From an uncultured Eggerthella sp. (GTDB lineage: Bacteria; Actinomycetota; Coriobacteriia; Coriobacteriales; Eggerthellaceae): a stretch of 64,000 nucleotides of DNA. The notes under the pieces were generated by a model. It did not search any database. It had not been told where the DNA came from and saw only the letters and a list, made by a program, of their open reading frames with translations. Below are positions 42,770 through 51,781 of the stretch, in pieces (the first letter of the stretch is position 1; every line of letters starts with the position of its first letter). Location of the stretch: positions 1 through 64,000 of the forward strand of contig USDX01000008.1 of assembly GCA_900553605.1 (NCBI GenBank). Reading direction: 5' to 3'. Position numbers and translations under genes: made by a program.

Positions 42770-44338
42770 ATGAGCGAAAGGTATCGAGCCCGTATGGCCG
42801 AAGAACAGATTCGGGGAGAACAAAAAGAGCATCAGGGGGCACATTTCGAAGAGGGCACTATGCGCAAGCATGTTGCTGGGGGAGCAGCTGCTAAAGGCAA
42901 CGACCGTACCGCGCGTATGGGAACGGGTCCCATTCCGAAATTGGTGTTGGAATTTGCCATTCCCTCTATCGTGGGCATGCTGGTTAACGGTGCCTACAAT
43001 GTAATCGACTCCATCTTCCTTGGCCAGGCTATGGGCGAGATTGGCCTTTCGGTGGCAACTGCCGCCATGCCGCTGATGACCATCTTCATGGCGTTGGGCA
43101 TGCTTATCGGCAACGGCGGCAATGCGCTTGCTGCACTGCGCTTGGGCGAAGGCAACAAGCAGGCTGCTGAAAAAAGCCTGGGCAATACGGTGTGTCTTGG
43201 CATCATCATTGCGATTGTAGTGGCGATAATCGCCTGCATTCCGCCCTGCATGGAGGCGCTCCTTTCGCTTTCGAGCGCTACGCCTGAAATCCACGATTAC
43301 ACCTACTCGTTTATTCAGATCATCGCTTTCGGTGTTATCTTCCAAATCATCGGCATGGGTGTGAATAATTTCATCCGTACGGCAGGTGCGCCAAACCGCG
43401 CCTTGCTTACCATGGTTATCGGCACGTTTTCCTGCATCATTCTGAACTACCTGTTTGTGTTGGTTTTCGGATGGGGCGTTGTGGGCAGCGCGCTGGCAAC
43501 CGTGCTTGGCCAGGGAGTTTCCTGCGTTTCAGTATTGTGGTACTTCCTGTTTACCAAGAACGTTGCATTCAAGCTATACGCACGCAACTTGAAGCTCGAC
43601 GCCGAAGTGGTAGGATTCATTTTATCTTTGGGCGCTGCCAGCTTCATCATGCAGATGGCTATGTCGGTCATCAATTTCCTTGTTAACTATCTGTTGGTGT
43701 TCTATGGTGCGCAAAGCCCCTTGGGCGCCGAGGCCGCGCTGGCGTCTATCGGCGTTGTACAGCGTTGCGCCATGTTTACCGTGCTGCCTCTTATCGGTAC
43801 TGCAGTGGCGATTCAGCCGCTGCTGGGATTCAACTACGGAGCGGGACTTATCTCGCGCGTGCGCGAAACCGTGCGTTTTGGCATCCTGATGGCCACGGTT
43901 ATCGGTACCTGCATGTGGATCATGATTATGCTGTTCTCGGGCGATATCGTAAGCTTCTTCGGTATTCGTGCTGATGGCCTGCGTGACTTCACCGCTTTTG
44001 CGCTGAAGATTCAGTTGCTTGTGCTCCCGGTTGTTGGCTTCCAAATTGTGGTGGGCAACTACTTCCAGGCAACGGGACAGCCGATGAAATCTATCATCCT
44101 TTCCCTTACCCGTCAGGTTCTGTTCCTTATTCCCTTGTATATCGTGCTGCCCATCGTGCTGCCCATGCTGGTGTTTACGCTTACCGGTTTGGATGCTTTG
44201 TATTTTGCGGTGCCGATTTCCGATTGTCTATCTGTTGTTACTGCGGCGGCATTCCTTGCGTTTGAGATGCGCCGTTTGAAGCGCGTTGAGGCAGGGGAGG
44301 AAACGTCTCGTTTTGGCAAGGGCGCGAAGCAATCGTAG
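42770..44338 (+). CDS. MATE family efflux transporter
   Basis: Na+- or H+-driven multidrug/toxin exporter, twelve membrane helices, about 522 residues. A duplicated MATE pattern is seen: GPIPKLVLEFAIPSIVGMLV, YNVIDSIFLGQ and GNGGNALAALRLGEGN in the first half, IGTAVAIQPLLGFNYGAG and FQATGQPMKSIILSL in the second. The substrate is unknown. The start is uncertain: ATG 42770 has a poor ribosome binding site, while ATG 42860 (after GAGGGCACT) would shorten the hydrophilic N-terminus by 30 residues. A 640-base repeat-bearing gap follows. Confidence 0.9.
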   Translation: MSERYRARMAEEQIRGEQKEHQGAHFEEGTMRKHVAGGAAAKGNDRTARMGTGPIPKLVLEFAIPSIVGMLVNGAYNVIDSIFLGQAMGEIGLSVATAAMPLMTIFMALGMLIGNGGNALAALRLGEGNKQAAEKSLGNTVCLGIIIAIVVAIIACIPPCMEALLSLSSATPEIHDYTYSFIQIIAFGVIFQIIGMGVNNFIRTAGAPNRALLTMVIGTFSCIILNYLFVLVFGWGVVGSALATVLGQGVSCVSVLWYFLFTKNVAFKLYARNLKLDAEVVGFILSLGAASFIMQMAMSVINFLVNYLLVFYGAQSPLGAEAALASIGVVQRCAMFTVLPLIGTAVAIQPLLGFNYGAGLISRVRETVRFGILMATVIGTCMWIMIMLFSGDIVSFFGIRADGLRDFTAFALKIQLLVLPVVGFQIVVGNYFQATGQPMKSIILSLTRQVLFLIPLYIVLPIVLPMLVFTLTGLDALYFAVPISDCLSVVTAAAFLAFEMRRLKRVEAGEETSRFGKGAKQS

Positions 44339-44980
44339 ACACTTCAGATTCCATGCGGGTTTCGCTTGTGGGTTGGTTGGCAGCCTGTGCTAGTGGATGA
44401 TTGTCATACGCAGCGCCGAAGAACGCGATGTTGAGCACGCCTGCCCGTAGACGAGCGTCAGCTGTTCAGCTGCCCGTAGGCGAGCGGCAGGTATCATGCG
44501 TAGCGCCAAAAGCACGATGCAGAGGATGACTGCCCGTAGACGATGCCAGCTGTTCAGCCGCCCGTAGGCGGAGCTGCGGCTGTTCGCGACAGGGCGCACG
44601 CTCGAAGGAGTTATCGCCGACTGCCCGTAGACGAGCGCCAGCTGTTCGGCTGCCCGTAGGCGAGCGGCGGCCGTGATTCGCAAAGCACCGTGGGTATTTG
44701 TATTAAATGCCCGTTAACGCTGAACTTCGGCCGCTTGTGTTGCGTTGCCGCTAAAGCCAAACTGCATCGAAGGGTCCAGTTGCATACCTGCCACAATTCT
44801 GTGCCGCATGGCGCCTAACGCGAAACTGCACCGAATTGAATTGGTTTGGAAAACGCCTGATTGTTTTTAAAAGGCAACATATCATGCCGATTTGTGTATT
44901 AACGTAATTTGAAAAAGTGCGTTATACTGCCCGATCATGGCGCAGTATGCGCCTGTTCAAATCGAGGAAGGAATAAATAA
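44339..44980. other. Non-coding gap with tandem repeats before bioY
   Basis: No gene is supported here. Bases 44404-44680 are a roughly 90-bp tandem array. The last 100 bases are AT-rich and hold a candidate bioY promoter (TATACT at 44933-44938, TTAACG at 44909-44914, 18-base spacing). Confidence 0.6.
44404..44680. repeat. About 90-bp tandem repeat, three units
   Basis: CTGCCCGTAGACGA recurs at 44441, 44530 and 44621. Each is followed by GCCAGCTGTTC and a second, related GCCCGTAGGCG. The segment between copies (CATGCGTAGCGCCAAAAGC) also resembles the one before the first copy. The motif GCCCGTAGRCG appears six times. Confidence 0.75.
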
Positions 44981-45589
44981 ATGTCCGAAGCAATGACGCA
45001 GCACTCCACCGCTCGTGCTCGCTCCGTCGCGTTCTGCGGCTTGTCCATCGCTCTTATGGCGGTTGCGGCATGGGTCACGGTTCCCTTTGGACCGGTTCCC
45101 TTTACCCTGCAGACACTGGCCGTAATGTTTGTGCTGTTTGCCTTGCCTGCTAAGCAGGCACTGGTCGCAATTGGCGGCTATATCGTTCTTGGCGGTCTGG
45201 GCCTTCCGGTGTTCTCTTCCTTCAAGGGCGGTTTGGCTGCCCTGATGGGTCCCACGGGTGGTTTCATCGTTGGCTTCTTTGTTGCCGCCGTGGTTGCTAT
45301 CGCCGTTGCTGCTCTGCTGAAGCGCACTCCCTTGTTTGCTTCCGAAGAGCAGAAATCATTCTTTGGTACCCACATTGCCGCTGGCGTTCTTGCCCGTAAC
45401 GTGGTTATGGGTGTGGTGTTCCTGGCGGTTCTCTATGTGTTTGGTTGGGCATGGCTCATGGTGGCAGGCCATCTCAGCGCCGAGGCTGCCTTTGCCGCTG
45501 CAGTCGCGCCTTTCGTTCTGATTGACGTGATGAAGATGGTTGCCGCTGTGCTGATTGCCCAGGCGGTAAGCGCTGTGGTTGCTCGCTAG
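44981..45589 (+). CDS. bioY: Biotin transporter BioY
   Basis: Substrate-binding membrane subunit (S component) for biotin uptake, about six helices, 202 residues. Typical features are VPFGPVPFTLQTLAVMF, GGYIVLGGLGLPVFSSFKGG and LMGPTGGFIVGFFVAA. A 20-residue hydrophilic loop follows helix 4. No ECF ATPase genes (bioM, bioN) are adjacent. ATG 44981 follows GAGGAAGGAA. Together with birA 3 kb away it suggests that biotin is imported and used here. Confidence 0.93.
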   Translation: MSEAMTQHSTARARSVAFCGLSIALMAVAAWVTVPFGPVPFTLQTLAVMFVLFALPAKQALVAIGGYIVLGGLGLPVFSSFKGGLAALMGPTGGFIVGFFVAAVVAIAVAALLKRTPLFASEEQKSFFGTHIAAGVLARNVVMGVVFLAVLYVFGWAWLMVAGHLSAEAAFAAAVAPFVLIDVMKMVAAVLIAQAVSAVVAR

Positions 45590-45697
45590 GTTTGCAGGTG
45601 TAGCTATCGAAGCTGTATTACGGCCGAAGCTGCATTGCGGCCCGTGAGGTTGTCGTTTCATCTAAACACTCGGGCGTAGCTATCGAAGTTGTATTGC

Positions 45698-45860
45698 GGA
45701 TATCGGATTGACTTTGACGAACCCGGATGTCGAACTGGCTTCGATCAATCCGGGTATCTGACAGGTCTGGTTCGACCTTGGCATCGGACTGGCACTGTTC
45801 GATCTGGATATCGGACTGGTCCAGTTGGATCTAGATATCGGACTGGGCCTGATCAACCAC
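45698..45860. repeat. 27-bp tandem repeat, six units
   Basis: Six units of 27, 27, 28, 26, 27 and 28 bp. The consensus is GGATATCGGACTGG followed by a variable part ending GATC-like. Read on the plus strand it would give a nine-residue repeat of type GYRTGPVRS, but length shifts and the lack of a start site argue against translation. Confidence 0.8.
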
Positions 45861-45865
45861 TAGGT

Positions 45866-45897
45866 AGGAGGATCGCATCATGCGGTCCTCCTTTTTT
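45866..45897 (+). terminator. Rho-independent terminator downstream of bioY
   Basis: A 12-bp stem AGGAGGATCGCA/TGCGGTCCTCCT (one G-T pair) with loop TCA runs into six T residues, 270 bases after the bioY stop. Confidence 0.8.
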
Positions 45898-45936
45898 GTC
45901 CTACAGCCTTTGTCCTGCAACCTTTGTCCTACAACC
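45895..45936. repeat. 14-bp tandem triplicate
   Basis: Three contiguous 14-bp units, TTTGTCCTACAGCC, TTTGTCCTGCAACC and TTTGTCCTACAACC. The first overlaps the T run of the preceding terminator. Confidence 0.85.
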
Positions 45937-46000
45937 CCTTTTTGCGCGTAAGCATCGGGTGAAGCCTGGCAAGAAACCGCCGTTGTGTATTCGCGTGCTG

Positions 46001-46149
46001 CCGGAAGGCGCCTTCCTTGGCGAGATTTAGCCGGAGTGTATTCTTGAGCGGCAAGTCATGGCAATATCTCGTCGCGATGCATTCCCGAAGGGGCTCCGGA
46101 CAGGAAAAACGCCCTTTCATGGCAAGATATCGCCGCCATGTATCCAAAA
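46001..46149. repeat. Dispersed repeat, copy with 71-bp inverted match to 1974-2044
   Basis: Bases 46001-46094 recur directly at 46518-46613. Bases 46079-46149 match the reverse complement of 1974-2044 at 61 of 71 positions. GGCAAGATAT..GCCATGTATCCAAAAT is followed at 46150-46190 by a second GGCAAGATAT..CCATGTATTCAAAAT unit. Confidence 0.78.
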
Positions 46150-46517
46150 TCAGCTGATTTTGGCAAGATATGCTCTCCATGTATTCAAAATGCCCTGCAA
46201 AATGCCGTCGGGGAATGCATTTCGCGAGTATCTTGCCACGAAGACCCTCTTTTTCCGTCCGCATCCCTCAAATCATGCACAGTAGGCAAATCTTGCCACT
46301 CTTTTTCGACTTGTCTTTCGTGCGGGAGCTTTGCGATTCCTGCCTGCGCGGGAGCTCAGGGCGCGACCAGCATCGCGGCTCGACCTTCACTGGGATATTA
46401 GCGTGTCCCCTACGTGAAGGCGCAAACGCTGTAGCTCGTCCTTTATGTGGGGGTACCGACGTTGTGGTTCGCCTTTTGCGCGGGAATGTCAGCGCAGCAA
46501 GAAAAAAATCGCGCCCC

Positions 46518-46613
46518 GTCGAAAGGCGCCTTCCTTGGCAAGCCCTAGCCGTAGTGCATTCCTAAGCGGCAAGTCATGGCACTATTTCGTTGCGATGCTT
46601 TTCCCGAAGGGGC
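46518..46613. repeat. Dispersed repeat, second direct copy
   Basis: Shares GAAGGCGCCTTCCTTGG-like, GTAGTGCATTC, GCGGCAAGTCATGGCA and TTCCCGAAGGGGC blocks in the same order with 46001-46094. It ends about 20 bases before the stop codon of the convergent kinase gene. Confidence 0.78.
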
Positions 46614-46635
46614 ACATCGGTGCGGCAGCGGAAAG

Positions 46636-47649
46636 CTACAGGGCGGGAAACGCCATCACAAATACGGCACCGCCTTCGGGGGCGTTGAATGCGGTTACCG
46701 TGCCGTCGAAGCTCTCAACAATCTCCTTCACAATGGCCAGTCCAAGGCCAGCGCCTCCGCTGTTGCGTGCGCGCGAGGCATCGCTGCGGTAGAAGCGTTT
46801 GAACAGAAGGGAGGGGTCATCTTCGATGCCGCAGCCATCGTCTTTCACAGCAACTATCGCCTGGTTGTTTACGCCGGAAAGCAAGACGCGGACATGGCCG
46901 CCCTCTTCGACGTGACGAATGGCGTTATCGACCAAGTTGATGATGGCCTGCTTGAGGCGATCGGTGTTGCCCAGGATATCTGGGGCAGCGCCCTCTACGC
47001 TCAAGGTGACGTTCTTGTCTTGGGCGATGGGCTCAAGCATTTCGATAACTTCTTGGGCAACGGGCGCAATATCCAGGCGTTTCAGGGCCGCCGCAGGTAC
47101 GCCTTCTTTTGCGTGCTGCAGTGCCAAGAGCGAATTAGTGAGCTTCTTCAGGCGTTCCGACTCGCTCAGAATGATCTCGCAGAAATGCTCGCGTGTTGAC
47201 TGGGGCATATCGGGATCGAGCATCAATTCGGCATTGCCGCTGATGGCGGTGAGAGGTGTGCGGAACTCGTGGGCAACATCGCTCACGAAAGAATCTTGGC
47301 GGTCCTGCACTTTGGAAAGCTCGTTGAGCTTCGCCTCGTAGGCGCGGTTCAGCTCGCGGAAGTCTTCGGACAGCTGGTCAACTTCGTACAGTGCGCCTGT
47401 GGGCTCGAACACGATGCTCTTGTCGCCTTCGCGGTAGGCGCGCGTTTTCTGTGCCAATTCAGTGAGTGGTTGGGCGATGAAGTGCGCAATAAGCAAGCTC
47501 AAAAAATAGCAGAGGCAGGAAACGGGGATGATGAATGCCAAGATGAAGTGTGAGCAGCCAAATGCCAGCACGGCAATAGCTGCCGTGATAGAACAGCCGA
47601 AAATAGCCAGCAAAGCGGTTAGAAAAGAAATATTGGTAAACAGCCTCAT
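46636..47649 (-). CDS. Two-component sensor histidine kinase
   Basis: 337 residues. Two closely spaced membrane helices (about 5-30 and 35-58) with almost no external loop, then a HAMP-like segment (IAQPLTELAQKTRAYREGD). His127 is the phosphoacceptor in SDVAHEFRTPLTAI. ATP-binding boxes are NLVDNAIRH, VKDDGCGIEDD and GGAGLGLAIVKEI. The lack of an external domain suggests it senses within the membrane or the cytoplasm. ATG with GAGGGG upstream. It lies downstream of the response regulator on the same strand, 117 bases away; EnvZ/PhoR-like class. Confidence 0.92.
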   Translation of the reverse strand: MRLFTNISFLTALLAIFGCSITAAIAVLAFGCSHFILAFIIPVSCLCYFLSLLIAHFIAQPLTELAQKTRAYREGDKSIVFEPTGALYEVDQLSEDFRELNRAYEAKLNELSKVQDRQDSFVSDVAHEFRTPLTAISGNAELMLDPDMPQSTREHFCEIILSESERLKKLTNSLLALQHAKEGVPAAALKRLDIAPVAQEVIEMLEPIAQDKNVTLSVEGAAPDILGNTDRLKQAIINLVDNAIRHVEEGGHVRVLLSGVNNQAIVAVKDDGCGIEDDPSLLFKRFYRSDASRARNSGGAGLGLAIVKEIVESFDGTVTAFNAPEGGAVFVMAFPAL

Positions 47650-47766
47650 TGAATCCCCTCGAAGCGGCAGATAGCGTATGCGTCAGCCTTTAAGCTTGCA
47701 GGCTGCTCAGCACGTCGATGCCGGCGAAGCGGCAGATAGCGCATGCGCCGGTCTGCAAACGCCCCC

Positions 47767-48459
47767 TTATTTCTTGAAGCGATAGCCGTATCCGCGCACC
47801 GTTTCAACAAGCTTCGGATCGTACCCGGCTGCCTCAATCTTATCGCGAAGACGCTTGATGTGCGTGTCGACTGTTTTCGTTTCCGTGATGAATTCCCATC
47901 CCCATGCATCGTGAAGAAGGTCTTCGCGGGAGACCACCTTGCCGGCATTGTGCATAAGGCAGCTCAGCAGCTCGAATTCGCGCGGAGTAAGGTCGATGGG
48001 CCCTTTTTCTCCTTGGGCGACGTGCGTGTCTTCGTTCAAGGTGATGCCGCTTGCCGTTACCTCATTCGAGGGCTGTGCGTTTTCCAGACCTTGGCTGCGA
48101 CGCAGAAGGGCACGGGTGCGCGCAAGAAGCTCGCGCACGCCGAAGGGCTTTGCAAGATAGTCGTCAGCTCCAAGCTCGAGCCCTACGACTTTGTTCAGTT
48201 CGCTGTCACGCGCAGAAAGGAACAGGATAGGCGTGGTCATCTTCGCGCGGATGCGGCGGCACAGTTCGTATCCGTCGATACCGGGCAGCATGATGTCTAA
48301 AATGAACAGATCGAAGTGGTCGCTTTCGATTTTCTCAAGCGCTTCTTCGCCGTTGGAAGCCACTTCGGTGAGGTAGCCTTCCTTCTGCATGGCATAGCTT
48401 ACGAATTCAGTGATGGAAGGCTCATCGTCTACGATGAGTATGCGAGCGGGATTTTCCAT
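47767..48459 (-). CDS. OmpR/PhoB-type response regulator
   Basis: 230 residues. The receiver domain has the acidic pair in LIVDDEP, phosphoacceptor Asp55 in FILDIMLPGIDG, and Lys in YLAKPFG. The winged-helix DNA-binding domain begins at about 135 (IDLTPREFELLSCLMHNAG, VVSREDLLHDAWG) and ends VETVRGYGYRFK. ATG 48459 with AAGGTGG upstream is chosen over a longer frame from 48516. Upstream of its kinase, so the pair is transcribed together. Target genes unknown. Confidence 0.93.
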   Translation of the reverse strand: MENPARILIVDDEPSITEFVSYAMQKEGYLTEVASNGEEALEKIESDHFDLFILDIMLPGIDGYELCRRIRAKMTTPILFLSARDSELNKVVGLELGADDYLAKPFGVRELLARTRALLRRSQGLENAQPSNEVTASGITLNEDTHVAQGEKGPIDLTPREFELLSCLMHNAGKVVSREDLLHDAWGWEFITETKTVDTHIKRLRDKIEAAGYDPKLVETVRGYGYRFKK

Positions 48460-48575
48460 TGCGCCACCTTCTGCGGATGCGTTAATTACGGTTACGGCTA
48501 AGGGACTGCCGTCCAAAATCGATAGTATGGTAGCATTCGCTCGTATCGCTTAAACCTGAAGGGATTGTCAGAAAC

Positions 48576-49346
48576 ATGTTACTTGCGATTGACGTGGGAA
48601 ATACCCAAACCGTGCTCGGTGTATACGATGGTGAGCACTTGGTTCATATGTGGCGTGTGGCTACTAACGTAGACCACACCAGTGATGAGCTCCGAATTAA
48701 ACTGCATGTTCTGATGGAGGCCGAAGGTGTTGACCCCAAGTGCATCGACGGTGCTATTTTGGCCTCGGTGGTTCCCGCTCTTACTCATAATTGGGAAAAG
48801 GCATGCTATCGCTCGTTCTGCGTTCAGCTGCTTGTCATTTCCGCCCAAACCGTGGGGCACCTTATCAACATGGACCAGGAGAAGTTCGCCGAATTGGGCG
48901 CCGACCGCGTGGCAGATGCTGCTGCTGCGAAATGCCTGTACGGTTCGCCCGTCATTGTGGTCGACTTCGGTACTGCTACCAATATCGAGATCATCGATAA
49001 GACAGGCACGTTTGTGGGCGGCATCATTGCCCCCGGTGTCGATTCGTCCATGCGTAGTCTGCTTTCCCGCGCAGCGTTGTTGCGATCCGTAGAATTGGAA
49101 GATCCGGGCACGGCAATCGGAACCAACACCGCCGATGCGCTCAAGGTTGGCGTGGTGTACGGCGAGGCTGCTCGTGTCGACGGCTTGGTCGAGCGCGTTT
49201 TCGATCAGTTGGGCTACGAGGCCAGGGTGGTGGCAACTGGTGGCTTGGCGCACCGCATCGCCCCCGCATCGAAGCACATCGCCGAAATCAACCTTGAACT
49301 CACTTTGCAGGGTTTGCGTATGATCTACGATGAGATCGCCCAGTAA
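48576..49346 (+). CDS. coaX: Type III pantothenate kinase
   Basis: First step of coenzyme A synthesis: phosphorylates pantothenate, insensitive to CoA feedback. 256 residues, ASKHA fold. LLAIDVGNTQTVLGVYDG is the phosphate-1 loop. The metal-binding Asp lies in GADRVADAAAA, with VIVVDFGTATNIEIID and GGIIAPGVDSSMRSL after it. ATG 48576, AAGGGA about ten bases upstream. Divergent from the two-component operon; fhs follows after 48 bases. Confidence 0.95.
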   Translation: MLLAIDVGNTQTVLGVYDGEHLVHMWRVATNVDHTSDELRIKLHVLMEAEGVDPKCIDGAILASVVPALTHNWEKACYRSFCVQLLVISAQTVGHLINMDQEKFAELGADRVADAAAAKCLYGSPVIVVDFGTATNIEIIDKTGTFVGGIIAPGVDSSMRSLLSRAALLRSVELEDPGTAIGTNTADALKVGVVYGEAARVDGLVERVFDQLGYEARVVATGGLAHRIAPASKHIAEINLELTLQGLRMIYDEIAQ

Positions 49347-49394
49347 AACCCAGTAGGACAGAGCAATAAGCCAAGAAGAGGAAGCGAACTGTTT

Positions 49395-51062
49395 ATGCTG
49401 ACGGATATCGAAATTGCGCAGGCGGCAACGCCTTGCCCCATTACCGAAATCGCTGAAAAGGCAGGTATCTCGGAAGAGTACCTCGAGTGCTACGGCAAGA
49501 CCAAGGCAAAGGTTGACTACAACCTGCTCCGCAACGAAGACCATAAGCCCGGTAAGTTGGTGCTGGTCACGGCAATCAACCCCACCGCTGCCGGCGAAGG
49601 TAAAACCACCACGACGGTAGGTTTGGGTGATGCCCTTTCCCGCTTGGGAAAGAAGACGGTAATCGCTTTGCGCGAGCCTAGCCTGGGACCGGTGTTCGGC
49701 ATCAAGGGCGGTGCCGCAGGCGGTGGCTATTCCCAGGTAATCCCTATGGAAGATATCAACCTGCATTTCACGGGCGACTTCCATGCTATTGGCGCGGCAA
49801 ACAATCTGCTTGCTGCATTGCTCGATGCCCATATCCACAACGGCAACGAGCTTGGCATCGATGTTCGCCGCATTACGTGGAAGCGTGTTGTTGACATGAA
49901 CGACCGTCAGCTGCGCAATATCGTGTGCGGCTTGGGCGGCAAAGCCAATGGCGTTCCCCGTGAAGACGGCTTCGATATTACGGTTGCTTCAGAGGTCATG
50001 GCCATCTTCTGCTTGGCAACCTCCATTACCGACCTGAAGGCGCGCTTGGGCCGCATCGTTGTTGGCTACACCCGCGACGATAAGCCCGTTACCGCCCATG
50101 ACCTTCATGCTGAAGGCGCTATGGCTGCGCTTTTGAAGGATGCGCTGAAGCCCAATTTGGTTCAGACACTCGAAGGAACCCCCGCATTCGTGCACGGCGG
50201 TCCTTTCGCCAACATTGCACATGGCTGCAATTCCATCATGGCAACCAACATGGCTCTTGCTCTGGGCGACTACGCGGTAACTGAAGCCGGTTTCGGTGCC
50301 GACCTGGGAGCCGAGAAGTTCTTGGACATCAAGTGCCGTCTTGCGGGCTTGAAGCCTGATGCTGTTGTAGTGGTTGCCACGGTTCGTGCGTTGAAGAACC
50401 ATGGCGGCGTTGCCAAGGCAGACCTGAACGAGGAAAACCTCGAAGCGCTGGAAAAGGGTCTTCCCAACCTGCTTCAGCACGTGGAAAACATCACTCAGGT
50501 GTTTGGCCTCCCATGCGTTGTCGCCATCAACGAATTCCCCACTGATACTCAGGCAGAAATCGATCTGGTTCGCGCCAAGTGCCAGGAGCTCGGTGTCAAC
50601 GTTGCCCTTTCCCAGGTCTGGGCAAAAGGCGGCGAAGGCGGCGTAGAGTTGGCTGAGGAAGTTATGCGTCTGTGCGAGCAGGAAAGCTCTCTGACCTTCA
50701 CCTACGAAGATGATATGGGTCTCGCGGAAAAGATCGAGGCAGTTGCCAAGCGCATTTACCATGCAGATGGGGTAGACTTTGCTCCTGCTGCGAAGAAGGA
50801 AATCAAGCAGCTTGAAGAATTGGGCTTTGGATCTATGCCGGTCTGCATGGCGAAAACCCAGTACAGCTTCTCCGACGATGCTGCACTGCTTGGTGCTCCG
50901 CGCAATTTCCGCATTACGGTTCGTCAGGTTAAGGTATCTGCAGGCGCTGGTTTCGTTGTTGCCCTTACCGGTAATGTCATGACCATGCCAGGCTTGGGCA
51001 AGGCCCCTGCTGCCTTCAAGATCGACGTTGATGAAACGGGCAAGATCTCTGGCTTGTTCTAG
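49395..51062 (+). CDS. fhs: Formate-tetrahydrofolate ligase
   Basis: Makes 10-formyl-THF from formate, THF and ATP, the entry step of the methyl branch of the Wood-Ljungdahl pathway and of formate use in general. 555 residues, standard length. TAINPTAAGEGKTTTTVGLG carries the P-loop, and EPSLGPVFGIKGGAAGGGYSQ, FTGDFHAIGAANNLLAA and GKAPAAFKIDVDE are family-specific. ATG after AAGAGGAAG. First gene of the fhs-fchA-folD cluster. Confidence 0.97.
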   Translation: MLTDIEIAQAATPCPITEIAEKAGISEEYLECYGKTKAKVDYNLLRNEDHKPGKLVLVTAINPTAAGEGKTTTTVGLGDALSRLGKKTVIALREPSLGPVFGIKGGAAGGGYSQVIPMEDINLHFTGDFHAIGAANNLLAALLDAHIHNGNELGIDVRRITWKRVVDMNDRQLRNIVCGLGGKANGVPREDGFDITVASEVMAIFCLATSITDLKARLGRIVVGYTRDDKPVTAHDLHAEGAMAALLKDALKPNLVQTLEGTPAFVHGGPFANIAHGCNSIMATNMALALGDYAVTEAGFGADLGAEKFLDIKCRLAGLKPDAVVVVATVRALKNHGGVAKADLNEENLEALEKGLPNLLQHVENITQVFGLPCVVAINEFPTDTQAEIDLVRAKCQELGVNVALSQVWAKGGEGGVELAEEVMRLCEQESSLTFTYEDDMGLAEKIEAVAKRIYHADGVDFAPAAKKEIKQLEELGFGSMPVCMAKTQYSFSDDAALLGAPRNFRITVRQVKVSAGAGFVVALTGNVMTMPGLGKAPAAFKIDVDETGKISGLF

Positions 51063-51164
51063 GCTGCTAGAAAATAGCTGGAAATACCAGCAAGGTATTA
51101 TCGGGCTGGCGCAGGTGCGCTGGCCCGTATCGTTGTCATAGGTAATAAACGATTAGGAAACATC

Positions 51165-51779
51165 TTGAGCGAGTGGACATTAATTGACGAGGTTGCCGCT
51201 GGCACCCCAACCCCTGGTGGCGGTGCTGCCGCCGCATACGTGGGAGCTTTGGGGTCGGCGTTGAATTCCATGGTGGGAAACCTGACGGTTGGCAAGAAAA
51301 GCTATGCCGACGTGGAAGACCAGGTGAAGGAATGCCTATCGCAGCTTCAGCGGGTGCGTGAAGAGCTCCTTGCCTTGTCGAAGAAGGACTCTGAGGCATT
51401 TGCCCCTTTGGCGGCATGCTATAAAATGCCCCGCGCTACCGAAGAAGAAAAGGCGCAGCGCACCAAAGCAATGCAGAAGGCGCTCATCGATGCCATCGAA
51501 GTGCCCCTGTCGATCATGAAAGCATGTGCTCGCGTTATCGATCTTTCCGATTTTATGGCTCATAATGGCTCAAAGATGGCGCTTTCCGATGTTGCCACGG
51601 GTGTTTCCTTTGCGAAAGGGGCACTAAAGGGCGCTGCCCTGAACATCTTCGTCAATGCCAAAATGCTCGAGGATCGCAAGCTTGCGAAGCGTTACACTGA
51701 CGAAACAGAATGTCTCATTATTGAATGGGGCAAGCGTGCCGATGATATTTACGTATTTGTGTTGGAGGGACTCAGATAA
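51165..51779 (+). CDS. Cyclodeaminase/cyclohydrolase family protein (FchA-like)
   Basis: 204 residues of the FTCD C-terminal (PF04961) family, which comprises formimino-THF cyclodeaminases and methenyl-THF cyclohydrolases (FchA). TPTPGGGAAAAYVGALGSAL binds the folate, and the protein is helical throughout. Between fhs and a FolD that lacks cyclohydrolase residues, a cyclohydrolase role is the better guess. No histidine-degradation genes are near, which speaks against cyclodeaminase. TTG start with AGGAAA upstream. Two bases separate it from folD. Confidence 0.87.
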   Translation: MSEWTLIDEVAAGTPTPGGGAAAAYVGALGSALNSMVGNLTVGKKSYADVEDQVKECLSQLQRVREELLALSKKDSEAFAPLAACYKMPRATEEEKAQRTKAMQKALIDAIEVPLSIMKACARVIDLSDFMAHNGSKMALSDVATGVSFAKGALKGAALNIFVNAKMLEDRKLAKRYTDETECLIIEWGKRADDIYVFVLEGLR

Positions 51780-51781
51780 GT

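Larger units (their letters stand above)
45590..46635. other. 1.05-kb non-coding gap dense with repeats
   Basis: It contains a 27-bp tandem array (45698-45860), a terminator (45866-45897), a 14-bp triple repeat (45895-45936) and several copies of the dispersed GGCAAGAT family (45965-46613), two of them as about 95-bp direct repeats. Open frames here have no ribosome binding site and are read as chance. Confidence 0.7.

Noticed and set aside
44905..44980. Biotin operator upstream of bioY
   Set aside because: GTATTAACG and CGTTATAC form only a broken dyad across the candidate promoter, and the BirA in this window lacks a DNA-binding domain. Evidence is too weak to call an operator.
45689..46030. 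113-codon frame covering the 27-bp tandem array
   Set aside because: It would give a nine-residue repeat, but it has only a TTG start without ribosome binding site, and it runs through a strong terminator and the 14-bp repeats.
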